DNA from: UBA3210 sp048359995
Lineage (GTDB): Bacteria; Bacillota_I; Bacilli_A; RFN20; CAG-449
Reading direction: 5' to 3'
DNA length: 64,000 nt
Assembly: GCA_048359995.1 (NCBI GenBank)
Contig: DBGCPK010000003.1
Location: 124,001-188,000, forward strand
Each line of letters opens with the position of its first letter. The first letter of the stretch is position 1. Under the pieces are notes generated by a model. That model saw only the letters and a list, made by a program, of their open reading frames with translations, made no database searches and was not told where the DNA came from. The translations under genes and the position numbers were made by a program. This document shows positions 50,940 to 60,066 of this stretch, one piece after another.

Positions 50940-52061
50940 TTACCTCTCAATCAGCGCGATATCCTCGCACTCTTCGTTGATTTTTCTGTTTTCTTCGATC
51001 GTTACGCCGTTGGCGATAATCGCCTTGCGGATTACGGCACCGCGACGAACGATCACGTTTGGCATCAGCACAGAATCGTAGATTTCCGCGCCCTCTTCCA
51101 CGACGACGTTGGTGAAAATCACGCTGTGTTCCACTTTTCCGAAGATCGACGATCCCTGATTGACCAAACTCCGTTTCACTTCCGCCTTTTCGCCGATGTA
51201 CTGAGGAAGGCTGCGCGTATCTTCCGAATAGATCTTAAACGTCGAATTCATCTCGTAGAGATCCAAGGTTCGGATATCGTCCACCAAATCCATATTCGCT
51301 TTCCACAGCGAAGTGATCGTTCCCACGTCGCGCCAGTAACCGTAAAACGGAAAGGCGTAAATCTTTCGGTTCTTTTTCAAAAAATACGGAATGATGTCCT
51401 TGCCGAAATCGTGGGAAGAATCTTCCTGACGGGCATCGTAGCGAAGCGCCTCGACCAACGGCTTGTATCGGAAAATGTAGATGCCCATCGACGCTTTGTT
51501 CGATTCGGAATGCTTCGGTTTCTCGACAAACGAAGTGATTTGCATATTCTCGTCCGCCGTGAGAATGCCGAAACGGGATACCTCTTCTTTTTCCACTTCA
51601 ATCGCGGCGATCGCCGCATCTCCGCCTCTCTGTTTGAGAAAATCCAACATTTTGGAGTAATTCATCTTGTAGATATGGTCGCTCGACGCGATCAGCACAT
51701 ACTCCGGAGACAGGCTTTCCAAAAAGTCCAAATTCTGATAGATCGCGTCGGCTGTTCCTTTATACCAATAGGAACCCTCCTGCTTTTCGCGAGGAGACAG
51801 CAGCGTGAACGAAGAATTGTTCCCGTCGAATCCCCAATGCTTTCCGCTGGAAGTATACTGATTCAATTCGACGGTTTCATATTGAGTCAGCAGACCGATT
51901 TTGTTGATATTGGAATTGGCAAGGTTGGACAACACGAAATCGATGATCCGGTATTTCCCTCCGAAGTAAACGGCCGGTTTTGCGTTTTTTCGAGTGAGCC
52001 CCTTTAAACGCGTCCCCTTACCTCCAGCCAACACCATTGCGACGATTTCATTTTTTTTCAT
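50940..52061 (-). CDS. glgC: Glucose-1-phosphate adenylyltransferase, catalytic subunit
   Basis: 373 residues. The nucleotide-binding start is AMVLAGGKGTRLKGLTRKNAKPAVYFGGKYRIIDFVLSN. Substrate-binding blocks HWGFDG, GTADAIYQN, SSDHIYKM and YWRDVGTI follow, then a beta-helix domain. It makes ADP-glucose. GGGGAGAGG precedes the ATG at 52061, which overlaps the upstream membrane-protein gene by 14 bases. Confidence 0.96.
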   Translation of the reverse strand: MKKNEIVAMVLAGGKGTRLKGLTRKNAKPAVYFGGKYRIIDFVLSNLANSNINKIGLLTQYETVELNQYTSSGKHWGFDGNNSSFTLLSPREKQEGSYWYKGTADAIYQNLDFLESLSPEYVLIASSDHIYKMNYSKMLDFLKQRGGDAAIAAIEVEKEEVSRFGILTADENMQITSFVEKPKHSESNKASMGIYIFRYKPLVEALRYDARQEDSSHDFGKDIIPYFLKKNRKIYAFPFYGYWRDVGTITSLWKANMDLVDDIRTLDLYEMNSTFKIYSEDTRSLPQYIGEKAEVKRSLVNQGSSIFGKVEHSVIFTNVVVEEGAEIYDSVLMPNVIVRRGAVIRKAIIANGVTIEENRKINEECEDIALIER

Positions 52062-52986
52062 AGTCCTCTCCCCTTTCTGTGATATCCATCGTAATTCGGT
52101 AAAGATGTTCGTACAATTTTTGGAATGAGCGGATTTTTGCGTCCAGTTCTTCGCCCGTTCCGCGTTTCAGGAACGAATGCGACAGATTGATCTTCCAAGA
52201 AGGAATCAGAAGGATTGTAAACTTCTGAAAGGAAATCACGCTGATCCGAGTTTGACAGTAACGTTGCAGGCGGTCGAATTCTTTCAGAAAGCGCTTGTCG
52301 CAAATCGCGTTCGTCCGCTTTCCATAGGCGGAGAGAACCTGAAATTCTTCCGAATAATCGGCCCGATCGTAGTGAAATAACGCCGCCGATTCGTCGAATT
52401 CGCTTTCCGCCGACTTTTTCAACATCCCGTTTCCGATGCGAATAAAGTGTTTCCTTACGCGATCCGTATCGAGGATCATCAAGGCGGCGTTTTTTTCTTT
52501 TGAAGAGGGAATCCGCAGCTGATATATACTCAGCTCGTATTCTCTTTTCACCGAAAGAACGTATTCCCGTTCCGCTTCTCCGATTCCCGAAAGGCGGTAA
52601 ATCATCTCGAAATTTTTTGCCGAAAGGTAATCGTTTTCGAAATTCGGCGTAAAATCGTAAAGTTTCAGTTCGTCGAAGAGAATCTTTCGGTAAAACTCCT
52701 GATATTTTCTATTCCCGAAAAAATATACGATCAGCATACATAAGAAAGAAAGAAGCAGCGAGACGATGAAGATGAGGACATTGATGAGCGACTGCACCCC
52801 GCCGGTCTCGTAGATCGCGGACAGATACGTTTCATAAGGCACGTTGACGTACTGCGGTATCAGATACGCCGTGCAAAGCGCGAAGAAAAAGATCAGAGGG
52901 ATAAAGAAAGAAAGCCCCGTCTGAATCAGATAATGCCGCCTCAACTCTGCCAAGCGCAAATCGATTACCGAATCATTTTTTTTCAT
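52048..52986 (-). CDS. Two-helix membrane protein, possibly DUF3137-like
   Basis: 312 residues. Two transmembrane helices lie near residues 22-45 and 65-90, then a large cytoplasmic domain (ILFDELKLYDFTPNFENDYLSAKNFEMIYRLSGIGEAEREYVLSV) that loosely recalls DUF3137. No catalytic motif is seen. It is the first gene of the glgC-glgD-glgA operon, overlapping glgC by 14 bases, so a link with glycogen control is possible but not shown. Confidence 0.6.
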   Translation of the reverse strand: MKKNDSVIDLRLAELRRHYLIQTGLSFFIPLIFFFALCTAYLIPQYVNVPYETYLSAIYETGGVQSLINVLIFIVSLLLSFLCMLIVYFFGNRKYQEFYRKILFDELKLYDFTPNFENDYLSAKNFEMIYRLSGIGEAEREYVLSVKREYELSIYQLRIPSSKEKNAALMILDTDRVRKHFIRIGNGMLKKSAESEFDESAALFHYDRADYSEEFQVLSAYGKRTNAICDKRFLKEFDRLQRYCQTRISVISFQKFTILLIPSWKINLSHSFLKRGTGEELDAKIRSFQKLYEHLYRITMDITERGEDYEKK

Positions 52987-53006
52987 TTCGCGTGTCCTGC
53001 AAGTTC

Positions 53007-53035
53007 ATTATAGCACTTTTCTTTAAAAGTGGCAA
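53007..53035 (-). promoter_or_regulatory. Promoter of the glgCDA operon, with an inverted repeat in the spacer
   Basis: Minus strand: TTGCCA (53030-53035), 17 bases, TATAAT (53007-53012). The spacer is filled by the inverted repeat CACTTTT-CTTT-AAAAGTG (53014-53031), a likely operator. Confidence 0.75.
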
Positions 53036-53060
53036 AAAAAAGAATAGGAGAACCTATTCT
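53033..53060 (-). terminator. Terminator after the small membrane protein
   Basis: Minus strand: 8-bp stem AGAATAGG/CCTATTCT then eight T. It separates the jet-side genes from the glg operon. Confidence 0.88.
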
Positions 53061-53512
53061 CAGAAATAATCTTCCTCTCTTCTCACTTTCTTCTTCTTAA
53101 ACAGAGCGAAGAAGAAGACGAAGAGAACCAAATACGGAACAAAGCAGAACCAATCGGCCAAAAGGATGTCCGAAACGATTTCGTTGTTCGCTGCGTTGCA
53201 GATCAGCGTCATCATCTGCGTGTGAAAGGCGCGGAAGCAACTATTAATGACATCGAATCCTCCCAATACTCCCGGACCGAAATCCTTCACCGAGTTGAGC
53301 ACGTCGACAACGTTTTGAAGCGACAAAACGAACGCGACGACGCCGCCGAAGAAAGGAAGAAAGAATATGCTCGCCCAGAAACCGCGGAAACGGGCGATCA
53401 GAAGCACGAGCAGAATCGGCAATACCATCGCCAAATAATAACCGACGTTGAACAGAATATTGCTGTTCGTCGTTACTTCTTCGGCAATCTCTTCTAACAA
53501 AATCATCGGCAT
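53060..53512 (-). CDS. Small membrane protein downstream of jetC
   Basis: 150 residues with three likely transmembrane helices (near 24-45, 48-70 and 122-142) and a basic tail KKKKVRREEDYF. Between helices lies NSCFRAFHTQMMTLICNAANNEI, probably outside. I recognise no family. AAGGAG precedes the ATG at 53512. It lies 54 bases after jetC on the same strand, and could be read with the jet genes or from its own -10 element. It is not a JetD nuclease: it is too short and hydrophobic. Confidence 0.65.
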   Translation of the reverse strand: MPMILLEEIAEEVTTNSNILFNVGYYLAMVLPILLVLLIARFRGFWASIFFLPFFGGVVAFVLSLQNVVDVLNSVKDFGPGVLGGFDVINSCFRAFHTQMMTLICNAANNEIVSDILLADWFCFVPYLVLFVFFFALFKKKKVRREEDYF

Positions 53513-53532
53513 AAAATACTCTCCTTTATTCC

Positions 53533-53555
53533 ATTATATCCGAAACTGTCGGATA
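53533..53555 (-). promoter_or_regulatory. -10 element with overlapping inverted repeat upstream of the small membrane-protein gene
   Basis: A minus-strand TATAAT at 53533-53538 overlaps the 7-bp inverted repeat TATCCGA-AACTG-TCGGATA (53537-53555). A -35 match (TTTATT) is poor. Confidence 0.45.
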
Positions 53556-53566
53556 AATAAACGGTT

Positions 53567-56500
53567 TTATTTCTTAATTTCAAACGTATCGACAAACGAG
53601 CGGTTGGCCTGTCGGGAAACCAGCAAGGTCTTGTCGACGATTTTCGACAGATCCGAAACTTTTTCACTCGGCGCGGAGAGAATCACCTGCAAGCCGAACG
53701 ATTTCAGAATTTTGATCGACTCGATGATACGCGTCGAATCCATTTTGGAAAACGCCTCGTCGAAAATCACCAGACGGATCGAATTGTTGAGCGAAGTCGC
53801 ACGGATGCGGTAAAGTTGCGAGAATGAAGCCAGTATCGACACGTAGAACGGCGTCTGGGTCTCGCCTCCCGATTGCTTTTTCATGTTTTTGGCGAGCGAA
53901 TAGGTCTTTTCTTCCCCTTTGGTCACCATCATGTCGAACACCAAATAGGTGCGATAATCGGTAAACTTCTCCACGTTCTGATTCAAAACGCTGTCCTTAT
54001 CCTTATTGGAACCGGACAAATCACCGATCAATTTGAAGAGGTTGGCCATCACTTCGCGGTACTTGTCGAGATAGATCTGTTCGTCTTCGCCATAGGTGAG
54101 CAGGAGTTCGTCGGTGATCATATCGTAGTATTCGCGATATTGCGGCGCGGGATAGACGACAAACTGATAACTGTCCTGACCGAATTTCGCGTCTTTCAAA
54201 GCCTCGTTGAGTTCGTCGATTTGCCCGCGAACCGTCTCGATAGACGTCTTCAATTTGAAGATGAAGTCGTCCTTGAATTCTTTGGTGGCCTTTTCATAAG
54301 CGTCTTTGATCTTGACCTGATATTCCGGCAATTTGACATCGCGCAGGTTTTCCAAATCCCGATCGAATTCGAAATTGTCCTCTTTCGTGATGTCGTAGGA
54401 CAATTTGTACGCCAGCACGTAATCGCGGCGCAACTCTTGGAGCAAATTCATTTGATAGCGGATTTTATTCTGCGTTCTCGTATACAAATCGTCGTATTCG
54501 CTTCGGATACTGATCAGAGAGCGCCCCGAATCGACGGCCTCCTGAAATTTCACCAAAGCGTAATCGTTGATGAAATCGGCGTCGAACGAATGGTTGATCT
54601 CGTTGAGAACCTTTTCGGAGTTTTCGATTTGATACGGAATCTTGCTCTGTTCGATGTCCTTGATTTCCTGCTTATGCGTACCCTTTTCCAGAATAAGAGC
54701 CTGCTTATCTTCCTGCAATTTGCCGATCTGCGCTTCGATACGGCGGATTTTGTTGTCGATATTGGCGATTTCGTAAGATCCGGTGTTTTCCAATTCTTTG
54801 CGATATTCCTCCAAATTGCGCTTCAAGCCCGGAAGATTCTCTGCCTCGTCGAGAATCAAACCCGCGGAATCGACTTCGTTGGTGTTCACCGCTTCCAGTT
54901 TCGAAGCGAAACTCAGCGTGTCGACAAAAGTTCGGAGAATCGCGATTTCCTCTTCTTCCTCCTGAAATTCTTTTCCCCTGACCGAAATCATCTCCTGAGA
55001 GACTCTCCTTCCGAGCAGAGGATATTGATAATTCCGTTCCGGAATGAAGAACGAGGCGAAGTTTCTGTATCCTTCGCACTTCGGCGTAATTCCGTGTCCC
55101 GACTCGCGGGCTTCCGCGAAAGTTTCGCATTTGGTCATCTTTCCCAAGAGGAAATTGGAATAGTCGCGCGCGCCGACGTGGTCGGTCAAAATCTCCTCGG
55201 CCAAAGAACCCGCGCCGCAGGTGAAGTCCTGTTCGTGCAGTTTCCGGCTGTCGACCAATCCCGTATTGTAATAATTGTGCGCTTTCATGATTTCCGGAAG
55301 AATTCGGTTCGCCGCCTCGTAATATTTGTCTTCGACGAAGAGATTGAGTTTCTGACGGTAGATAAATCCCTCGATGGCCTTCACCCAACGCGCCGTACGG
55401 ACGTCGACCAAATCGGCGTAAATCAGCACATCGACCTTTTCATCGAAAAAATCGCTGAGGCGGTGAGCAAGTTCGCTCCGAATCAGTTTCAGATTGTAAT
55501 CGTACATCTTTCCGCCTTGCTGCATATCGCTGATCTGCTGGCGCTTTAAGGCGTGCTGCGTGGCGATTTCTCCGAGATGATTTTTCAAAGAAACGTAGAC
55601 TTCGTTGACGACCTCCTTGAACAGGTGAATCGCATCGCGGAATTGCAAAAGGCTGTCGCTGGAAACGCGGTCCTCGGAAGAAATCACCGAACGGAATTCG
55701 TCGGCTTTCGCGATCGTATCTTCGGCGACGCTGACGAGTCTGTCGATTTCATCGCGGTATTTTTTCAAAATTTTCAGATCGCTTTGATCGCTTTCGCAAA
55801 AAGCCAGAATCTTCCTCGACGTATTTCCGAAATTGTTGATGTACACCGAAAAATTGTTTCTAATTTGTCCGAGCGAACTCTCCAAATCTCGAATCTTCTT
55901 TTCCAAATTCTCTTTGGCATTGGTGAGTTCCAATGTCAGATTGTATGATCCCGAGGAAACTTTTTCGCCGATATAGGACTCTTTCTGCTTGGTCAGCGTA
56001 TGGATTTCCGCGTCGATTTCTTTTAATTGCGAATCGATTTCGATCAGTCGGTTCTTGTTGCTTTCGACGTCCCTTTGAAGATTCGCGATCTGATCGAGAA
56101 AGACCTGATACGTGATTCTCTTGGAGATATAGCTGGCCAAATTGAGATCCTTTTTCTTCGCGGCGTAGTCCTCGTACTGATTGTGAATCTCTTCCAGTTT
56201 TCGGATTTTGACCTGCATATTCTCCGCTTCGATTTCCAAGCGCTTGTACTGTTGAATATTCGCCCGCATCGATTCGATGTTGATCTCGTTCGGTACGTCG
56301 CAGACGTATTCGGTCAAAAACTGCTCGATGTTGGTAATCGGCGTAAACGATACCGCTTTTTTGAAAAGCGAAAAGTATTTGTTTTTCAGATTGCCGAAGA
56401 TTTCCTTGATCTTTTCTTGATACTGAACGTTGCTGTCGGCGAAATAATACTCGTCTTTGGTGTAATTTTGGCTGAGGTACTCGGCAAGGGATTTGTAGGC

Positions 56501-56938
56501 CATCGGAACGCCGAGTTCGACATATCCGTTTTCGGGAATCCGGTCCTCGACGATGAAGAAGCGATGCTCTTCGCTGTTGTCTTCGTAGACGTCGAAGACG
56601 ATGCCCGTCGTAAACGGCTTTTCATTGAGGTCGTCGTACCATTCCAAGGCGATATAAGAAGTGAAGCGCCCGTTTCTCAGATATTTGAACGAACCGGCAC
56701 CGTCGTCCCCGATTTCCCCTTTCAAATAGCCTTTCAGAGTACGCCCCGACTTTTCGTTCGCCGCCTTGTTAAAAGTCCGGCCGGAAGTGTCGCCCAAAAG
56801 GACGATCTGCATCGCGTCGATCAACGTCGATTTTCCCGCGGCGTTCTGCCCGGTGAGGAAGTTGACTTGGTCGAGATCGAACGTCACGTTGTAGAAATAG
56901 TGCCAGTTGATAATTCTTACTTTTTTCAGCAGTTTCAT
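53567..56938 (-). CDS. jetC: SMC-like ATPase JetC (MukB/MksB-type) of a Wadjet-like complex
   Basis: 1123 residues. The N-terminal Walker A is GQNAAGKST (residues 30-38) after MKLLKKVRIINWHYFYN. Two long coiled-coil zones surround a hinge-like middle. The C-terminal ATPase half has the signature SGGETQTPFYVSILASF near 1023 and Walker B RLVIFDEAFSKMD near 1057. This fits JetC/MksB rather than canonical SMC or SbcC. JetC motors extrude DNA loops; in Wadjet defence they sense plasmid size. GGGAGGAG precedes the ATG at 56938. jetA and jetB lie upstream, and no jetD follows. Confidence 0.88.
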   Translation of the reverse strand: MKLLKKVRIINWHYFYNVTFDLDQVNFLTGQNAAGKSTLIDAMQIVLLGDTSGRTFNKAANEKSGRTLKGYLKGEIGDDGAGSFKYLRNGRFTSYIALEWYDDLNEKPFTTGIVFDVYEDNSEEHRFFIVEDRIPENGYVELGVPMAYKSLAEYLSQNYTKDEYYFADSNVQYQEKIKEIFGNLKNKYFSLFKKAVSFTPITNIEQFLTEYVCDVPNEINIESMRANIQQYKRLEIEAENMQVKIRKLEEIHNQYEDYAAKKKDLNLASYISKRITYQVFLDQIANLQRDVESNKNRLIEIDSQLKEIDAEIHTLTKQKESYIGEKVSSGSYNLTLELTNAKENLEKKIRDLESSLGQIRNNFSVYINNFGNTSRKILAFCESDQSDLKILKKYRDEIDRLVSVAEDTIAKADEFRSVISSEDRVSSDSLLQFRDAIHLFKEVVNEVYVSLKNHLGEIATQHALKRQQISDMQQGGKMYDYNLKLIRSELAHRLSDFFDEKVDVLIYADLVDVRTARWVKAIEGFIYRQKLNLFVEDKYYEAANRILPEIMKAHNYYNTGLVDSRKLHEQDFTCGAGSLAEEILTDHVGARDYSNFLLGKMTKCETFAEARESGHGITPKCEGYRNFASFFIPERNYQYPLLGRRVSQEMISVRGKEFQEEEEEIAILRTFVDTLSFASKLEAVNTNEVDSAGLILDEAENLPGLKRNLEEYRKELENTGSYEIANIDNKIRRIEAQIGKLQEDKQALILEKGTHKQEIKDIEQSKIPYQIENSEKVLNEINHSFDADFINDYALVKFQEAVDSGRSLISIRSEYDDLYTRTQNKIRYQMNLLQELRRDYVLAYKLSYDITKEDNFEFDRDLENLRDVKLPEYQVKIKDAYEKATKEFKDDFIFKLKTSIETVRGQIDELNEALKDAKFGQDSYQFVVYPAPQYREYYDMITDELLLTYGEDEQIYLDKYREVMANLFKLIGDLSGSNKDKDSVLNQNVEKFTDYRTYLVFDMMVTKGEEKTYSLAKNMKKQSGGETQTPFYVSILASFSQLYRIRATSLNNSIRLVIFDEAFSKMDSTRIIESIKILKSFGLQVILSAPSEKVSDLSKIVDKTLLVSRQANRSFVDTFEIKK

Positions 56939-56953
56939 AAATGCTCCTCCCGT

Positions 56954-57571
56954 TTAGTACATTTCTTCGATTCCCATGCGGGAAATTTCGTCGAAGATCG
57001 CGTTGATCTTATCCATATCGATGACGTAGAGAATCGACGGAAGAATGTAAAACGTGAAATTTCTCTCGCGGTATTCGCCGCTGACGCGGTTGATGATATT
57101 GTGATTTTCCAAAAAGCGATAGCAACTCGCCATACTGACCGCGCTCGGCTTTTTGTCGGTACGGATCAGCCCTTTGTCGATCAGTACTTTGAGAAGATCG
57201 GTGGAGGAAGTAAAGACTTCGGTCGTCATCTGATTCTCTTCGCGGGCGCATTCGTAGAGGTAACGGATTCCGTAGACGATGACCGAGGTCAGAAAGTCGA
57301 GACGAACGTGGTTTTCCTGATATTCGTTGTTGATCGAAATGACGCCGAGTCGGCTGTCTTTCTCCAAAGTCCATCCCGAATATTCCAGATATTCGCGAAT
57401 CGTATCGATATTCCGCTCGCAAAAGGAATAATCGCGGTTGCTCTTCATCATCTTCAAATGGCGGTCGTAAGACTCTCGGAGAATAAACGATTTCAACATC
57501 AACGTGTTGACGACGTGCGCAAATTCTTCCTTGTCCGCATTGGTAAATTTCTCATATTCTTCAAAAAACAT
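56954..57571 (-). CDS. jetB: JetB (MukE/MksE-like, DUF4194) subunit
   Basis: 205 residues, winged-helix-rich. It has the DUF4194 look: VVNTLMLKSFILRESYD near the start, RNIDTIREYLEYSGWTLEKDSRLGVISI in the middle, and an FTFYILPSILYVIDMDKINAIFDEI end. MukE-like dimers tie the kleisin to the ATPase heads. AAGGAG precedes the ATG at 57571, one base after the jetA stop. It is followed by jetC after 15 bases. Confidence 0.83.
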   Translation of the reverse strand: MFFEEYEKFTNADKEEFAHVVNTLMLKSFILRESYDRHLKMMKSNRDYSFCERNIDTIREYLEYSGWTLEKDSRLGVISINNEYQENHVRLDFLTSVIVYGIRYLYECAREENQMTTEVFTSSTDLLKVLIDKGLIRTDKKPSAVSMASCYRFLENHNIINRVSGEYRERNFTFYILPSILYVIDMDKINAIFDEISRMGIEEMY

Positions 57572-57572
57572 C

Positions 57573-59009
57573 TTAGTTCTCCTTCCTGACGTAGCCGAAA
57601 TCCGGCATATCGAATTTGTCTTCTTTGAGCGTGCGCCCCATCTTTTCCTCGCGTTTTACCGCGTAGAAAGTCCGTTCGTCGTCGCCTTTTACCGTTCCCA
57701 AAATCACCATAATAAAATCTTCGACGTTTTTGACGTCGATGTCGGAGACCTTGATCGAGTCGTTGCCTTTAAAAGCTTTTTCCATAAAGTCGTAAATTCG
57801 TTCGTCGCTGTATTGATCCATGATATTGAGCAGGGATTGCATCAAGCCTTCGTTGACTTCGTGTTCGAAATCGTCGAGAACCATCGGTTCTCCCTCATAA
57901 CGGCTGTTTCTCCGATACGGTTTTTGCAGGCTGTATTCGTCGATATAACCCTGCTGATACAGAAGAATCGAATTGTTGACATCTTTGACGACGCTCTGAT
58001 AATTTCTCGCGTCTTCGTCTCCGTTGATCACTTTCGCCAAGGCCAGAAAGATCGTTTCCAGTTTGCCTTTGATCGACTTGTCGGAGTTGTTGAGATAAAT
58101 CACCTTTTCCGTCGTCGCGGCCGTGTATTCCGACTGCGCCTTGTCGATGTCTTCCATATCCGTCGTCAAATGCGCGTAAGTGTCGGCGATGTAGTTGACC
58201 TTTTTGAGGATGTCGTTCGCGGCTTCTTCCCGCGATTTCAACTGATGATTGTAGATCAGCGCCTGATCGATGAGTTTCTCTCTCACCGCGTCGGTATTCA
58301 CCCATCGTTTGAGAATAAAATTGATCGGCCCGTTGTAGAGGATAATCGAGTCGTTGGTTTTCAAAGGGTGATAGATCGGATCGACGACGTCTTCTCTGGC
58401 GATATCGAAATGCTGCGTCAAAACCTCATTCGGCGTAAAGATGGTAGAAAGTTGTTTGTGAAAGACGCGAATCGAATGGTTCAACTTGGAAACTTCGAGT
58501 TCCAGCGACTTGGTGTTGTTGACCGCGTTGACCAGACTCCGATACATGAATTCGTCCTGCGTCTCGTCTTCGTATTGCAAGTCGGCGAACGTCGAATGAA
58601 CGTATGAAACGTATTTGGACTGGTTGTCCGTGATGAATTCGTAAAGAATACGAAGCATCGAAATCGAATAACTCGGAAGAAGGATGTATTCGCACCCGCT
58701 TTTTAATTCGGTGTCGATCAAAATCCAGCCGGTATCGACCAGACGGCGAAGAATCAAATTGGCCTTCGCGCCCAAAGTCGGTTCGGTGAGTAACGTCGTA
58801 TCGTCGAAATCTTCCTCTTCGATCTGAAAAAGGTTGATTTCGTTCTCTCCGCGGCTCTTCAACAGGTTCAAATAATCGCTCTTTCTGATCCTGTTGCGGT
58901 AGATCGTCAGACAATCGTAAAGCGTAACCAACGCGATACCGTAGATGTTTTTATTTTTGCTCGACAAAATACTGAAAAAATTATCGGGAATTTTCGCGAA
59001 TAAGTTCAA
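57573..59009 (-). CDS. jetA: JetA (MukF/MksF-like kleisin, DUF5716) subunit
   Basis: 478 residues from a TTG at 59009. That start is chosen because GGAGG sits 6 bases upstream and the promoter -10 lies within the longer open frame. The N-terminal winged-helix part (LFAKIPDNFFSILSSKNKNIYGIALVTLYDCLTIYRN) is typical of JetA in Bacillota. A helical kleisin middle and a C-terminal domain ending EEKMGRTLKEDKFDMPDFGYVRKEN follow. It bridges the JetC heads. First gene of jetA-jetB-jetC. Confidence 0.83.
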   Translation of the reverse strand: MNLFAKIPDNFFSILSSKNKNIYGIALVTLYDCLTIYRNRIRKSDYLNLLKSRGENEINLFQIEEEDFDDTTLLTEPTLGAKANLILRRLVDTGWILIDTELKSGCEYILLPSYSISMLRILYEFITDNQSKYVSYVHSTFADLQYEDETQDEFMYRSLVNAVNNTKSLELEVSKLNHSIRVFHKQLSTIFTPNEVLTQHFDIAREDVVDPIYHPLKTNDSIILYNGPINFILKRWVNTDAVREKLIDQALIYNHQLKSREEAANDILKKVNYIADTYAHLTTDMEDIDKAQSEYTAATTEKVIYLNNSDKSIKGKLETIFLALAKVINGDEDARNYQSVVKDVNNSILLYQQGYIDEYSLQKPYRRNSRYEGEPMVLDDFEHEVNEGLMQSLLNIMDQYSDERIYDFMEKAFKGNDSIKVSDIDVKNVEDFIMVILGTVKGDDERTFYAVKREEKMGRTLKEDKFDMPDFGYVRKEN

Positions 59010-59046
59010 AGTTTTCCTCCAATGGTTAAAACGAAATCTTTTTATT

Positions 59047-59075
59047 ATTAGAATAATAAAATTCTCGCTGACCAA
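59047..59075 (-). promoter_or_regulatory. Promoter of jetA-jetB-jetC
   Basis: Minus strand: TTGGTC (59070-59075), 17 bases, TCTAAT (59047-59052). It begins right after the terminator of the preceding operon, so the jet genes are an independent unit. Confidence 0.5.
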
Positions 59076-59087
59076 AGAATATTATAA

Positions 59088-59120
59088 AAAAAAGGGGTTG
59101 CCTTTGCAACAGCCCTTTTT
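59088..59120 (-). terminator. Terminator after the rel-rluA operon
   Basis: Minus strand: GGGCTGTTGC and GCAACCCC form a stem with a 4-base loop and a small bulge, then eight T. Confidence 0.85.
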
Positions 59121-59139
59121 ATTTTTTACAAAATCGACT

Positions 59140-60066
59140 TCATTCACGCGGCAATCGTTTCAGATCGAAGAATTCGAGAAATTCTTTCGGACACGGCGAG
59201 ACGAATTTGAAGTGCTTTTTTCCGTCGAGAGGATGATCGAATTCCAAGATATGCGCGTGCAAACCGAGGCGGTTCAAAGGATCGCTCGCACTGGCGTATT
59301 TCTCGTCGCCGACAACCTGATGGGAAAGATCTTTCATATGTACCCGAATTTGATTTTTTCTACCGGTGGAAATGTTCACCCGAAGCAGGCTGTATTCGCC
59401 GTTTTCGGCGATGACGCGATAGGAAGTAACGGCCTTTTTTCCCTCTTTTCCCGAACGCGAAGAGTACATTAGATTGGTTTTGGTCGAAAGCAGATACGAC
59501 GTTCTCGTTCCCTCTTTCTTTTCGAAAATTCCCTCGCAGACTGCGAAGTATTCTCTCTTCGACACGATTTGATTCCACCTATCCTGCAAGGCGTTTTTCA
59601 ACTCTTCGCTCTTTGCGAAAATCAAGACTCCGGAAGTCTCCTTGTCCAACCGATGGACGACGAAGATCCGCTTTCTCGCGTCGGTTTCCCTCACGTAATC
59701 CATCGCCAGACGATAAGCCGTCTTCTCCTTTTCCTTGTCGTCGGAGACGGAGAGGAGACCGTGGGGCTTGTCGATGACCAGCAATTCTTCGTCCTCGTAG
59801 AGGATTTTGAGGCGCGCGGAAAAGACTTTTCCCTTTCCCCGCTTCGGAGAGATGGTGACGACGTCCCCTTTTGCCAAAGGAAAATCAAATTGGGAAACCG
59901 CCGCACCGTTGATCAACACCTGTCGGCTGACTAACAGCCGCTTGATGTTGTTCCGCGACAAACTCGGATAATTTTCGAGCAAAAAAGGAAGTAATTCCGA
60001 CGGAGAAGAAACGGGAGTTTCTTTAAACCGTTTCGGATTCGGTTTCACGCGGGCGGATCTTTTCAT
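59140..60066 (-). CDS. RluA-family pseudouridine synthase
   Basis: 308 residues. An S4 RNA-binding domain (SLSRNNIKRLLVSRQVLINGAAV) precedes the catalytic domain, which has VIDKPHGLLS and the motif with the catalytic Asp, VVHRLDKETSGVLIFAK. LRVNISTGRKNQIRVHM and the HAHILEFDHPL block follow. It modifies uridines in rRNA or tRNA; the sites cannot be told apart among RluA, RluC and RluD types by eye. Its ATG directly follows the rel stop. Confidence 0.92.
   Translation of the reverse strand: MKRSARVKPNPKRFKETPVSSPSELLPFLLENYPSLSRNNIKRLLVSRQVLINGAAVSQFDFPLAKGDVVTISPKRGKGKVFSARLKILYEDEELLVIDKPHGLLSVSDDKEKEKTAYRLAMDYVRETDARKRIFVVHRLDKETSGVLIFAKSEELKNALQDRWNQIVSKREYFAVCEGIFEKKEGTRTSYLLSTKTNLMYSSRSGKEGKKAVTSYRVIAENGEYSLLRVNISTGRKNQIRVHMKDLSHQVVGDEKYASASDPLNRLGLHAHILEFDHPLDGKKHFKFVSPCPKEFLEFFDLKRLPRE

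Noticed and set aside
53060..53512. Possible JetD-like nuclease after jetC
   Set aside because: The protein is only 150 residues, has three membrane helices and carries no acidic TOPRIM motif.
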